Shown piece after piece: positions 33,308-45,199 of a DNA stretch of 64,000 nt. The position numbers and the translations under genes are program-made. Within the stretch, counting starts at the first letter, position 1. Every line of letters begins with the position of its first letter. This DNA is from Ceratothoa steindachneri (taxonomy: Eukaryota; Arthropoda; Malacostraca; Isopoda; Cymothoidae), in NCBI GenBank assembly GCA_963969495.1, contig OZ018331.1:147976387-148040386 (forward strand). The letters are read 5' to 3'. A model generated the notes under the pieces. The model had not been told where the DNA came from. It saw only the letters and a program-made list of their open reading frames with translations, and ran no database searches.

Positions 33308-34922
33308 ATGCCTGTATATCTATTACAACATCTTACATATCTTTGCCAGAAAAAAATGAAGGTTTCCAAAATTGGTGTAGATAACCTACAGGTATAAACT
33401 AGTTATGTTAAATGTTATGCAAATTTGAATGGATAGAACAAAAGTTATCAGCAATTGAGCAATTTTCTAGAGAAATTGAAATACCCCAAAGGATCTGAGC
33501 GCTTAAGTTTCTTATAAAGAGAACCGGTATTGTTTGCATAGCAACTAACATGAGACAATCTCGTGTACATTTGGTCATTCTCTTGTCAGCTGCCGTCTAG
33601 GTAACAAAGCCAAAGAAATCTGTCACGCTTATACTCGTATCTGTTCGCAAGCTAACCGTAAAGATGTGCCACCAAGATGGTCTTTCAATTGGAGCCATTG
33701 CAGACACTGTTAAGCGATCCAATATGTACTGCATAATATTTTCTCAACCTATGATAAAATAGGTTTATGTGAACCTTATAAACCAACCGGTAGACCAAGG
33801 GAAGCCTCAAAATTAGAAAGCCGAAGCATTACCCTAATTGTGAAGAAGTCGCGTTTCTAGACGGCTGCAGCAATTTCTCAAGAAATTCTTGAGATTTGGG
33901 GCATCATTGTCTCCAGGCATTGTGTCACCTCGGCTAGGGAAGACAATCTTCACGCTTGCACACCCTCGGTGAAGACATTAAACAGTCAGAAGAACAAGAG
34001 AACTTATCTACCATTTGCCACTGAAAATTTTACATGGACGGGTGCCCAATTAATCAAATACTTACTCTGGAGCCAAGTCCACTTTAGTGACGAATCTAAG
34101 CTTAATTTGTTTGGATCCAATGGTAGGAAATTCGTTCGTCACAGAACTCGTGGATGATTGGCTGTAACATTTGCTAAAAAGAGTCGGAAGTTTGGTAAGA
34201 AAGTATCATGGTCTGGGGCGTGATTTTGGTAGAAGGCACTAGGCCACTTGTGCGTCTACGGAGCACAGTGAATGCACAAATGAACAAGGAATTCCTACGA
34301 CAGCATGCTTTACCTCATCTGCAAGCTTCCGAAGCACAACCTCCAATTTCCATGCAGGAAAACCCCCATCTGCCACACAGCCAAGCTGGTGAAGACCTTC
34401 ATAGATGAAAAGCACGTCACTGTTATAAACGAGCCTTTACAGAGTCCGGATCTTAATACCATTGAACACGTTTGGAAGACACTCGCAGAGAGGTCTAAAG
34501 TGAAAAATCCGAAAACAGTTCAATGACTGAGAAATTCTTCAGGATGAATGGAGCCAGACTACTGCGCGAGTGTCAACAGTTGTTTCGTTCCTTCTAGGTA
34601 GGAGATAGCAAAGTATCATCAAGAATAAAGGCCTCCCTCCACACTAGACACTAATTATTCATAAATTGTAAAATGTTTTTCACTGAAAATTTAATTGTTG
34701 CTTTCCAATAGAAATTTGTGTTCCGCTCTCGTTTGCATCATTTTGGACACTGAAATTTTCTAGTAAATTGATTATCTGCTGATAACTTTCGTTTTATTCA
34801 TCCAAATTTGAATAAACGTTACCTATACGTAGTCTATACGTCTTGATTACCGTATACCATTTTTGGAAACCTTGGATTTCCTCTGGCAAAAGTTATGAAA
34901 GATGTTATCATAGAAATGCATG
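33308..34922 (+). mobile_element. Tc1-like transposon with TIRs of about 170 bp
   Basis: Left 33308-33480 and right 34753-34922 are inverted, imperfect copies. Shared blocks include AAAGTTATCAGCA, CAAATTTG followed by GGATG or AATGG, GGTTTCCAAAA, and CATCTT followed by CATA then TTTGCCAG. Long TIRs with an internal transposase suit the IR/DR-type Tc1 elements. The outer limits are approximate; weak similarity may extend about 35 bp further. Confidence 0.7.
33590..34640 (+). pseudogene. Tc1-like transposase, broken
   Basis: Fragments in changing frames follow Tc1 transposase order. The HTH region is LTVKMCHQDGLSIGAIADTV (33650-33710), followed by PTGRPREASKLESRSI. The catalytic start is VHFSDESKLNLFGSNGRKFV with the first Asp-Glu intact (34080-34130). 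Then come VMVWGVILVEGTRPLVRLRS and NAQMNKEF, HTAKLVKTFIDEKHVTVIN and LQSPDLNTIEHVWKTLAERS with the third acidic residue (34430-34490). At the second catalytic Asp the codon reads GAA (Glu), followed immediately by a frame change (34350-34370). Stops near 33600, 33857 and 34156 also interrupt it. Confidence 0.85.
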
Positions 34923-34929
34923 CGTTTTG

Positions 34930-36460
34930 GTCTTGTAGGACGCTATAAAAAGAAATCGAATGGAATCAATTCTAGCAATAGTGCTAGCCACGAGATCTGT
35001 TTACCTTTTCCAATCAACATGTTAGAACAACTCAAAAAACTGCTTAGCTTGAAAGCAAAGGGATGAGATGCATTATCATCTATAAATTATAAACTGTTAA
35101 GTATTGGAATAAGGTAATTGTTGATCATTTCGAAATATATTCTATTAATACTATTAACATTCCGGCTTTCAAAAATATAGGCCAATTATGAGATATTTAC
35201 TGATAACTACCAGACACTAAGAGAACACTTATCCTGTTTTCCAAAGTAGTGTGGCTTTTGAGTGCTCCATATTAGTTATATTAGCCAGTTATGCTTGTTG
35301 ACTTTATAAATGATATGAAATGTTGCTCTGTTAGAAATATTAAAAGGTTTAATAAAGGTGTTATTGACATTTATTTTGTAGAGAAGTGATTTTGATAAGT
35401 TCAGTTCCAAGTAGGCCAGTTTATGATTTGTTTTATTTTTTTTGTGTTGCAGAGCCTAGATTAGGACTGACAGAATCTTTTTAATTGAACTTTTTTATCC
35501 AGCTCTTTGGAGAATTCTTGAGCAGTACATAAGTAATGAACCACCACGGTACAGAGAGAGAGAGAGAGAGAAATAGAAAGAGTGACAGAGAAAAAATAAA
35601 GAAAGAGTTAGAAATAGAAAGAGAGTTAAAGAGAGAGAGAGAGAAATAATACAAACAATAAATAATAAAGCTGCAGGAGGCGCCCTTTGGCAAGGCTCTT
35701 TAAAACGTTCATATCCGGCTTCTAATGGGAGTTGTTTGGACGCTGAGAGCAACATCGTCTGGGGAAATACGACGACACTGTAAAAATAGGGGGAATAGAA
35801 ACAAGCCGGGGGGAATTATCATTCGTCTCATCCCTTGACCCTTATTTCTTAGAAAAAAGAAAAAAAAGGAAATGAAGGTGGAGGTCTGCACGCTCGTGTG
35901 ACCTTTTGCACCCTGCCACCTTGGAAATTCCATGCACTTCGTGTCTATTGTGGGTATTTTCGGTCACGTGTAATAGAGAGCTGAATTTGGTTTTTCCATT
36001 AATCAGACAAACGAAGGTGGTATTTGAGTGGAGATTTCAAGAATAAAATCCGTTCGTAGGTAAATAAAGAGGAGCGAGATTTTTCTACAACACAATACCA
36101 TCATGAGTGTGCGAAATCCAATCTGTTGGTTTATTTAAGAATGTTAACGCTTCAGGTCTTGCACGATCTGCAACAGCACCCCATAATATTATGCGCGTTC
36201 TTGAATCAATGAAACACAGTACAATGCCGTCTATCCAAAAAAGGCGTCACTTCTTAATTTTTTAGTACCCGTTGCTTTTTGCATTTTGTAGTTCCTTAAA
36301 TTACATGACGGGTCATAAATACTGGCACACGAAATTCTTTTAAATAAAACACAAAATAACACCTGGAAAGGGAAGTAAATGAAACAGTAGTGTTGTTTTA
36401 GATTAATTTTAATTTAAACAAGAAGAGCATAACAAGGGAAAGGATATAGAACAATCAGGC
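34930..36460. other. No gene; GA-rich simple sequence at 35550-35645
   Basis: AT-rich, with an imperfect (GA)n/GAAA block at 35550-35645 that yields Ser-Leu and Phe-rich false frames on minus. Confidence 0.5.
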
Positions 36461-36464
36461 ATTG

Positions 36465-36795
36465 GCTTTGACAGTCCCCCTCCCCCCTACCTGGAGAGCT
36501 GGCGATTCGCTACTAAGATTAATTTTAAAAGGGAACTCTAAACTAAATTTCCCCCCTTTCAAAATATCACGTTGCTAAAATATAGTTATAGGAAAAGATA
36601 TATAAAAATCAATTTTCTGAACTTCACCATTTGTAATTCTTTTGGTTTTAAAAAATTCACAAAATTTTGATACTTATATTTATTTCTGAACTTCACCATT
36701 TTGTTTTTTGATATTATAAAAGAATTATTAGAAATAACTTTGATAAAAAAACATGTCATAACGAAACTAAGATGAAATTATTATTCAAATACTAA
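36465..36795 (+). repeat. Dispersed repeat R1, copy 2
   Basis: Shares with copy 1 (6335) and copy 3 (54387) the blocks GGAACTCTAAACTAAATTTC, AAAATATAGTTATAG, TTCTGAACTTCACCATTTTG and AGAATTATTAGAAATAACTT. With copy 1 it also shares the end ACTAAGATGAAATTATTATT. It lacks the GCAGCCATGGTTAA block of copies 1 and 3. A (GAT)n run follows at 36832-36860. Confidence 0.85.
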
Positions 36796-36889
36796 AAAAA
36801 AAACCCTCGTTAAATTATAGAGTTAGTGATAATGATGATGATGATGATGATGATGATGAGGATGATAACATTCAATTTGTTACTCATCA

Positions 36890-37425
36890 AAATATCGTCA
36901 TTTTTCTCTGATAACTTCAGAGAGAAATCAAGTGAATTTCATTCAAGCAAAACGGTCCTATAGCATCTACACATTTCTTGTTTGCTTCTCTTTCCCTTGT
37001 CTCCCAGAATAAACCTACAAGATTTCCATACGATTGCAATCAGGAGATTGGAGTGGCCAATCCATGATTCTAAGCTGTCGGTTCTTTCTTCACAAAATAA
37101 CGACGGTGCATTTTGTACTTAAGATAATTGTGCTTCTGCAAAATAGAATGTTGAGCGATAATGCGGCGGGTTCCAAGATGGATAGCATGTCGCTGCAAAA
37201 TTGAATGATAGCCATGATGATCTAATTGATGTGATATTTTATTATTTTCCTCTAAATCGTCACCAAAAGAGGTCTAACTAGGACACTACTTCCGCCATGG
37301 TTCGCCTTAGCCATTCGTTCATCACTGCTACTCACAAAAACTACGTTTGGAGCCCAAAATTTCAAACTTGGACTCATCGATCAAAAGAACCCTTTTCTCT
37401 TTATCGATCGTCCACTTTTGATATT
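36890..37425 (-). pseudogene. Second Tc1-like transposase relic
   Basis: On minus from about 37420: YQKWTIDKEKRVLLIDESKF, then EILGSKR, with the first catalytic Asp in IDESKF. In the next frame ERMAKANHGGSSVLV corresponds to the usual GGGSVMVWG block. The same gene continues with HHGYHSILQRHAIHLGTRRI, typical of one Tc1 subgroup, and then LQKHNYLKYK in place of the family's LQQDN-PKHT. The second catalytic Asp is therefore His. QSPDCNRMEI matches the QSPDLNPIE block with the third Asp. There are several stops and frame changes, and no TIRs were recognised. Confidence 0.72.
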
Positions 37426-37457
37426 TTTAGTGGGGTGGACGCTACTCTCTAAGGTAC

Positions 37458-37500
37458 TATGTCGGTCGGTCGGTCAGTCGATCGTCGGTCGGTCGGTCAG
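37458..37500. repeat. (GTCG)n-like short tandem repeat
   Basis: GTCGGTCGGTCGGTCAGTCG followed by a second GTCGGTCGGTCGGTCAGTG: an imperfect tetranucleotide repeat. Confidence 0.85.
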
Positions 37501-38250
37501 TGAGGTTATATATGTTTTTTAATTAGTAATACGTTTGTTAATTATTTTTTTAAATTATTGAAATATTTGAGAGCACGCGATTTAGGTATGTTGACCTTGT
37601 TTCGAGGCTAACTAATCTCTTTTCTAAATTAAAATGTTTCAACATTGGTTTCTTTGCTCTTACCTCACGGGATAATCCAGCTTCGAAACCCTCCTCTTCA
37701 CCGTTGTGGTCAAGACGTTTGCTGCCGTGGCGCTGTTTAATTACAGATCCATTTCTGGAGCAGTATGGCAGCTTTTTTTAGAACTTAACATGTAACTGAG
37801 GTCTTTCTGTCCCTTCTTCCGTTGTATATCCTGTAGTATAATTGTCTATTTCAAACCCCTTGGTATCATTCCTCACTGAATAATATTTATTATAAGTTTT
37901 TAGGATATTTTTTTTTATGATATTCCATCCTTGCGAAAAGTTGTAATACTTTGCTGTTCCAAAGTGGATTTTGAGCATTTGGGAGCCATAATGATCACAG
38001 ATGAAGATGGGAAGAAAACAAACGTTTAGGACATTTTGTTAAAGATTTATTATATCATCGCTTCTTTAGTATGTTAATGATAGAATTAGAAATAAAACTT
38101 CGAGCAATATTTTGCAGAAATTAAATAACAGATCATTTCAGAAAATAGTTATTTTAAGGAATGTGAAAATTGAAGAAAAATCGAAATTTTCACCTTTTCT
38201 GCCAAATTTTAACTGTATTCTTTGAAAAATCATTTATAAGGAAGCAATTA

Positions 38251-40130
38251 TCACATTTTGACTAAAAAACTTTGTGTTAATTCGAGTATTATTGGAAATT
38301 TTGAATGGGTGCCAATATCTATAACTGGTAGTGTCCGTTCGTCCACTGTGCCATATCCTCCAGGACGTCGGTAACCAAGGACTTCCATCTTCCTTTGTCT
38401 CGCGTAGCTCTGATGAATTGCTCGCGGGACGTTCTGCCTCCCATTAACTTCACCAGTCCATCCATTTATTTTTTTCTTGGCCTTCCTCTTCCCCTCCTTC
38501 CCTCCACCATTCCAGTTACAACCAAATTTCCAATCCCTTCTCTGCTCATCACACGACCGAAGAATCTCAACTGTCTTCCTTTCTTCCTGTCTTCCTCTCC
38601 TCTCTCCTACTATTTGCAAAACTGCTTCGTTCGTTCTTCTTGCTGCCCACGGGATTTTCATCATTCTTCTCCAGCACCACATCTCCATCGCCTTCAGTCT
38701 CTTCACCACTCCATACGACAAAGGTGACGACACGTGCGTCTTGATTAAACTTTCCCTCTTTTTTATCCCTAACTTCCTGTTTGCTAATATATTTCTAATA
38801 TTTCTGAATGCCATCTTTTCTATTTTTATCCTTCTCTTGATTTCAGTGTCGCTTCCTACATCCTCCGTCACCACACTTCCTAGGTATTTGAACGGCTCCA
38901 CCTGCTTCACTATCTGGTCTCCACAACTTATTTCAAATCTTGGCACTGGTGTATTCTTCGATATAGCCATACACTTCGTCTCTCATACAATAATTTATAG
39001 CCCTTTGTTCTACTTTCTTCTTTTACTTAATTGAATATTAGTTGTAAATGTTGCCTTGAATGAGCTATTAGTACTGTGTCGTCCGCGTATCTTAAATTAT
39101 CGATATTACATCCTCCTATTTTTATCCTTTCGTATTCTTTAATATTCCTCATTATTACCTCACTATATAGTAATAACAGGTCTGGTGACAACACACAGCC
39201 TTGTCTTACTCCTCTTCTAATTGCCTGGAAGTCATTTTCTTCACCATCTATTCTTACACATGTCTACTCTGCCCATTATAGTTTCTTAATCACTTTGTAT
39301 TCATTTCCATCGATACTTTTCAAAACTTCCATTAAATCCACATGTCTAACTTTATCAAAAGCCTTCTTATAAATAATAAAACAAACATTTAAATCTTTCT
39401 GTTTCTCTATTATTCTTTCTGCCATTACTCTCAACATAAATACTGCATTGCTTGTACCTTTTTCTTCCACAAAACCACATTGTTCCTCATATACTTCTCG
39501 CCTTATTTTTTCTCTTATTCTTTTTAGAAATACTTTGGGTATGAATTTCAGTTTTTTGGTTCATCATGCTGATTGTTCTGTGCTTTTCACATTTAAGTGT
39601 TCCATCTACTTTGGGAATTGGAATGAAAACTCATTTGCACATTTGTTTGTTATCTGACCTGAGTTACAAACTTTGTTTGCTATTTCAGTTATACTCCTTA
39701 CTGCTGTGTCTCCGGCAGCTCGTAGCAGTTCTATCATAACTTCATCATTTCCTGCAACCTTTCTTCTCTTCATATCCTTCATTACATCTCTTATTTTCCT
39801 CTAGAGAATTTCTGGACTTTTTTCTTCTCCTTCGAGCAAGTCTTCTAACTCTTCTCTCTCATCATGGAATAATTCTCCAATGCACTCGCTCCATCTCTGT
39901 TTCATCTCTTCTGTTTCCTCTTTACAGCACTGCCCTTGTTCAATTTATTTTTTTGTGTAAGTTCTTTTACTTCCCAAATCTTAAGTTCTGATGTGTTCTA
40001 CACAGCTGTTCTACCTCTTTACATTTTTCATTTAGCCACTGTTTCTTTCCTTTATTGCATTCTCGCTGAATTTCTCTGTTTTTTTTATTCTGTATTGCAA
40101 TTCATCCCGGCCTTTTAACTCCCTTCTTTG
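38251..40130 (-). pseudogene. RTE-like endonuclease-reverse transcriptase relic
   Basis: Reading leftwards from 40130: an N-terminal helical linker (NEKCKEVEQLCRTHQN), a decayed GTLKCEKHRTISMM block, and GTSNAVFMLRVMAERIIEKQ. These lead into KDLNVCFIIYKKAFDKVRHV, the RT palm start (39276-39470). Next is GVRQGCVLSPDLLLLYSEVI, and then LRYADDTVLIAHS with intact YADD near 39075-39100. 38970-38251 is a long open end of 239 codons: FKYLGSVVTEDVGSDTEIKR, RKLGIKKRESLIKTHV, KRLKAMEMWCWRRMMKIPWA, and a C-terminus with QRKMEVLGYRRPGGYGT. These are signatures of the widespread RTE-like endonuclease-RT proteins. Several stops and shifts interrupt the RT. The endonuclease is not seen upstream of 40130. 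Confidence 0.78.
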
Positions 40131-40235
40131 CTCCATACAAAGTAACAATAAACCAGCAATTAAGTGCCTGTGATATAAATAACTGTGTTGGATTTTGCCA
40201 TATTTTTCTTGAAATGGAGCAGGCAGTGCCAGGTT

Positions 40236-40850
40236 GAGAACAAACTATTAATGAGTGATGAAGCCAATGTTCAAATCAACGTCTATTTCCACAGGCAAAA
40301 TTATCATTATTGAGCAAGTGAACAGTACGAAAGATTCAATAAGTTCCCTTTCCCTCCCCTACAGGAACGATTTGGTCAACAGTGTCATCATTTAAAAACT
40401 TGGTACCTGTGTTCTTGGAAGATGACAACCGAGTTACACTCACTGCCAATGAAGAGCGATAGAGAAATTTCATTTTCAACCTACGTTCCAAACTTAAAGA
40501 GCTCGAAAACTACCGTTAACTTTGGTACCACAACGCTAGAAAGCGTATTGGATGTTTTGCAAGATATGGTCACTGGACGTCTCATATCTCGATTATGATA
40601 CATAAATATAACGATATGACCCCCGGAAATACGGATCTCTATTTATTTCTGTGTGACTGACTACATCGAAAGTCAGGCGTACACGACACGCTCACGTAGC
40701 ACAGAAGAGCTTGAGATGAAGCATTCGTGAAGTTGGGGCTTCGCTTCGAAGGAAAATGCTTCAAAAAATCATGGGAGAAGCTCCCAGTTGCGTTCGAGAA
40801 TGTATCAATGAAAATGGAATACATTTACTACACACTTTTTTAGGCCATAG
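40236..40850 (+). pseudogene. DDE transposase relic (IS630/Tc1-mariner superfamily)
   Basis: A plus-strand series of frames matches the transposase group whose catalytic half starts FSDEAHF. Here it reads MSDEANVQINVYFHRQNYHY. Next are TIWSTVSSFKNLVPVFLEDD (compare TVWCGL..GPYFFED) and VTLTANEER, usually VTVNGERY. Then LENYR, stop, LWYHN stands where MWFQQDGA is usual, followed by RYGHWTSHIS and TPGNTDLYLFLCD for the LTPLDFFLWG block. The end is KLPVAFENVSMKMEYIYYTL. The catalytic Asp of QQD is not recognisable. At least four stops are present, making this an old relic. Confidence 0.6.
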
Positions 40851-40859
40851 TTTAGTCAT

Positions 40860-43390
40860 CTAGCAAGAAAAATCTAACAAGAAAAGAAACACTCAAGGAT
40901 AGTCCAAAGTTTTCTGTGAACCAACAAAATAAAATGTTATTAATTATTAAAATATTTCAGTAGCCCATGGAACACCCGTTACTTCATTATTTGACCCTAG
41001 ATAAGAAATCGAAATAAAGAACTGAAATATTACTGCTTCTAGAGCAATTTCTGTAATTTCTCGATTCTAGATGGATTCTTGGCTCTACTTTTTTATATGT
41101 TGTTTACTAAAAACTGATTCTAACATGTCACTTGTATCTTATATGACCTTATCTAGTGAAAAAGTAAAAAAAGATAGCTACTAAACTTGGTAGTTGGTAA
41201 ATTAATAAAAAGTAAGAAGGGTATGGTTAAAAAAAGTGTTAAAGAATTACTGAAAGTTAAAATAAATAAATTAACATTGAATTTCAGGAAAATAAGATTA
41301 ATAAAGGCAAAATGGATTACTAGAAATGATATTTTTAAAGTAAAAATGAATTTCCAAAAATTAAAATAAATAAAGTGAAATTAAATTACTCGTAATTAAG
41401 ATTAATAAATTAAAAATGAATTTTTGAGCATTGACATTAATAAAAGAAAACTAAATTATAGGAAATTGAGACTAATAAAGTTAAAATGAATTACTGAATA
41501 TTACGGTTATATTCACATTGGAACCTTTACAGGGAAAGTAATACGTCACCAATAGGAACATGACGTCATCTTGGGTAAGCGCACATCGAGTGATGGCGTA
41601 TATGACGTCATCACTCGAAGTGCGCTGATCTGAAGAAGATTCGGATCTATGGGCAATTGCCGGGAACAATAAAATTATAAATTATTCAAATCCTGGTGCT
41701 AAAAGATTCCCTATACCCAATAATCTGTCCAGAATCTATATTTGCTACTCACCCACGCTTATTGTCTAAGCTCTCCCCCCCCCCCTCCCTTTGTCCATGA
41801 TCCCCATCTCCCATGCTGAATTCTTTGACCTAAATCTCTTGAGTAAGTAACTTACCCACTACACTTTGAAAAAGATATCTTCTCTCCATAACTCCCCGCT
41901 TCAACCAACTCTCTACCGTCCCTTTTTCTCGGTTCATTTCCCTTACCTCCTTGGGATCTTTAGCTCCTCTTCGTATCATGTTTGGCAAGCACCAAACTGC
42001 TCACCCAATTCTTAAGAAACCTAACCTGTGTAGCAGAATTTGATACTGTCGATCATACTATTAAACCGTCCTTAACTTGTTCCGATCGTATATGTAGCGG
42101 ACGCCAGCCTAACCTTTTCCCTTAGGACTTGCACACACTTTTATGGGTATGCCCGTGTGAACAGCGAAACTACTGCTGAGTTTCCGCCAGCCTCTATTGA
42201 ACGAGGGAAAGAGAAACAAATAACCATCTTCTCGTTTCGCAGATAAGATTCTAGCTATCTTCCTTCCGTTTCCTCCGAAGGGAAATTCCATAAGAACACA
42301 ATATTTCTCCAAACAGGGGACACGCAGGACTCCGCAGATTTGGTAGAAATATAACGAGCTTGTCGAAAGGCAGTTGAGATCATTCACACAGTTCAGAGTT
42401 CATCCCATTCTCCACACGCTTAGAAGACTCAAAGTAACGCCTGTCTAAAGAGACATCTCTACCTCTTGCTGGCACCCATGGTAAACGGACTCCGTTTACT
42501 TCAGCGACGCATTTCAAGATCAAAGTTCACCGCTAATTCTACTCATTATCTTCGCCAACGAGCGACATTCTTCGAAGCTACATCTTCATTGCTCGGCAAG
42601 TTTTCCCAACACTTTTCTCTTGTGACGTCACCGAACTCAAAGAGCATTTAATTCACTACGTGTGTTTCACTAAATTTAACATAGGGTTCAAAGCATGATT
42701 ATTAATTACTATATAATTCCAATGTTTCCAGTGCCTAAAGTGAAACCAATACTCGATGCAATAATATTTAATTAATTTTCATATGCACTTCCTATTGAGG
42801 TAAATAAGTTCATCTTTTATGTGCTACCATATTATTTTGGAGCATTTCGCATATTTAATTAATATTGTTAAATTAATTATTTACTATAATAAAGCACAAA
42901 ATCGAATCTCTTTCCTTACAATTATCCAGATTACAGAATATATATTCAACGTCCTCCAAATTCACTCCGAGCAATCAATGCCCTCGTTGGTTTCACAAGT
43001 GAATCAGAGCAAAAGCAAATAGGTCATACTGACATACAATTAAGTGTCAGCAGTGCCCAGAGTGGATACAACATATCTATAATCTTGTACTCACTTTAGT
43101 CATATCGAAAGTTATTTAGGCCGGTGTGGTTGGTTTAAGGTGTTCACTGGGCTCAATTCTTGCCCCACTCATTTTTCGTATTTATCTTTTCCCCCATTTG
43201 TTATTCCTATGCGTCGTATTGATATGGTGCAGTCAGTGATCACTGGCAACCCCATAATGACGACACCTGGCAACCTCACCCCGTTCAAGGCCTACTTAGC
43301 TGGCATGCACAGGAGAGGAACAACGTTCGCTGCCACCCTGGCTCCACGCCAAGTGCCAGTTTCCACTTAACCTCCAAGAAGCTCTCCATG
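40860..43390. other. No gene seen; one CRE-like hairpin
   Basis: AT-rich, with short degenerate direct repeats around 41260-41510 (AATAAAGTTAAAATGAATTA-type phrases). A C10 run lies near 41770. The structured site at 41561-41625 is listed separately. Confidence 0.45.
41561..41625. repeat. 20-bp inverted repeat with two TGACGTCA palindromes
   Basis: Arms 41579-41598 and 41606-41625 pair at 18 of 20 positions. TGACGTCAT occurs at 41561-41569 and 41603-41611. TGACGTCA is the CREB/ATF consensus, but its context here is repeat DNA, so regulatory use is unproven. Confidence 0.7.
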
Positions 43391-43399
43391 CATGCCCTT

Positions 43400-43990
43400 G
43401 TCCTGGATGACTTGAACATATCGTAGGCGTCAAGACTTTATAAATTTGCCGCATTTTTCCGGCGTGTTTGATTTCATGCTTCTCTCGGCTTTAAATCAAA
43501 GTTCTCTGCATGCCAGTTCATCGCGTTAATATTTGCAGCATTCTAGAATTGCTACACCGTCGTTGCTGTGTGAAACAGAACATTGTCCTGCATAAAAACA
43601 GGCGCACATACATCTGATTTTCCGAGAAAGATCATACGTTTCTGAAGGAAGCAGATTTTTGTATACTGCAGCGTTTATTTGTCGCTTAAACGGACGAGAG
43701 CTCAGAATCAAGCGCTTGAAAACATGTTCCAAATTTAACTGTCTTTTAATACATTTGGGATTCAATTTTTAATGAGCACGACGCCTTACACGCTGCTTAA
43801 CATCCGATCCAGCAAAATTAAGTTTGCTTTCACCACATAAAAAAATACTTTCCCATTTTTCAGCATGCCACAAGACATGATCAGTAGCGAAGGGATTGTT
43901 TTATTATTTTTTTTATTTATGAGTGGTTTCTTAGCAAGAGAGCATGATTTGAGACGCACCTCTTTCAAATGACGTGAGTCAGTGTGGCGA
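43400..43990 (-). pseudogene. Third Tc1-like transposase relic
   Basis: On minus from about 43970: KSCSLAKKPLINKKNNK, MLKNGKVFF, then in another frame LCGESKLNFAGSDVKQRVRR, where the family has SDESKLN. The first catalytic Asp is thus Gly (GGT). Further on, INAAVYKNLLPSETY shifts into LRKSDVCAPVFMQDNVLFHT, where the second Asp is kept. NAANINAMNWHAENFDLKPRE stands in for the usual MNWPAQSPDLNPIE, and here the third Asp block is eroded. There are many stops. No TIR pair was identified. Confidence 0.72.
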
Positions 43991-44174
43991 AATACATTAA
44001 AGTCACATTCTCAGCAACCTGACGTCAAATACCTTCTGTTGTCTCAAATATGTCTTTCATCAACATGCGTTGCATCGTGTGATCTTCCCTCGAAGTAGGC
44101 TTTTAGGGAGTTTGTTTTCTTCGTAGACTCGCAAGACTCGGTATCTTCATGGAGCTTCCATCATTTCAGGCATT

Positions 44175-44970
44175 TATTTCCCACTGTTGAGAAAAGCCCT
44201 TTCTCATCATCTTTTTGAATTTTTGGCGATCTTGTGCATTTTTTCTATTTCTTGCATATTTTTAAAGATCATCTCTCAGTCTTGTTTTTGGTCTTCTTTT
44301 CAGTTGTCTTTTATCATGTGGAATCCAATCGGTAATTTTTATGGTTTTTCTTGCCATTTAAGGTTTTTTATTGCTTCCACTCTATCCTGAAGTAGGATTT
44401 TTCACGTTACCCATGAGGTTAATTTTCTGGCATGCCAAATTATCTCCAACATAATGTGTTCATTCACTATTTGCATTGCTTTAAGTTTCATTGTAAGTGT
44501 ATTTGTCAAGTTCCAGGTTTCTGCTCCATAAGTAATAGTGGTCATTGGAGGGGGGAGAGGGGGGTATGCATTGGTTGTATACATTTCTTTTCAAGTACAT
44601 GGGCATTTTGCTCTTGAAGATGCTTGCCTTTCCAATTGCCTTTTAACCCAGAGTGATTCTGCTTTTGATTTGGGGATTTTTTTCCAAGTAACATAATAAT
44701 GTGCTGACCCAAATAGATATATTTATCTATCATTTTAATGGTAATATCTATCATGTCACCATCTCATCGAATCATCACGACTTTAGTTTTTCCAAGATTT
44801 AGTTTTAGTCCGACTCCTTTGCTTTCCAGGTTAAGTTCTTGAAGCAGTTTGAATACCTTCAAGGTTATCAGCTATGAGTCGATCTTAATGCCTTTGTTTT
44901 GTCAGTATAATCTATCGACTAGGAGATAGTATCTCCTAGTCTTAGACTTATTTGTAATTGAAAGATGTCT
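44175..44970 (-). pseudogene. RTE-like RT thumb and C-terminus, relic 2
   Basis: On minus: GVGLKLNLGKTKVVMIR (about 44825-44775), IDKYIYLGQHI, a segment ending in LEKKCIQ, TITYGAETWNLTNTLTMKLK (44545-44485), and AMQIVNEHIMLEI. Near 44380-44180 the order TDWIPHDKRQLKRRPKTRLR, DD, then AQDRQKFKKM and FSQQWE follows. This is the standard end of RTE-like endonuclease-RT proteins (YGAETW, AMxRxMLGI, RGRPKTRWRDD, AQDRxxWxxLxEAFxQQW). It is a different subfamily from the element at 38251 and has at least three stops. No RT palm is left. Confidence 0.75.
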
Positions 44971-45199
44971 GAATCCTTATGCAATCTAATGTAGGATCTA
45001 GATCTGCAATTTTGGCTAAAGTCATCCCTACTAATGTCTTCTACTAGAAGAAATTCCTCGTGGTTTCTTCGAGTTAAGCCTTTAGGGCATTTTCCTTCAA
45101 TGTAATAAACGTGAGGTCCGGGCTACCTGTGAGGAGATACTAAGGTTTGTCACATCTATTTCCCCAGTAGATATTTATCTCCAGGATAACATGGTATGT

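Noticed and set aside
43140..43370. 76-codon plus frame with a Thr/Pro/Arg-rich end
   Set aside because: No family recognised; its length is not beyond chance for this composition.
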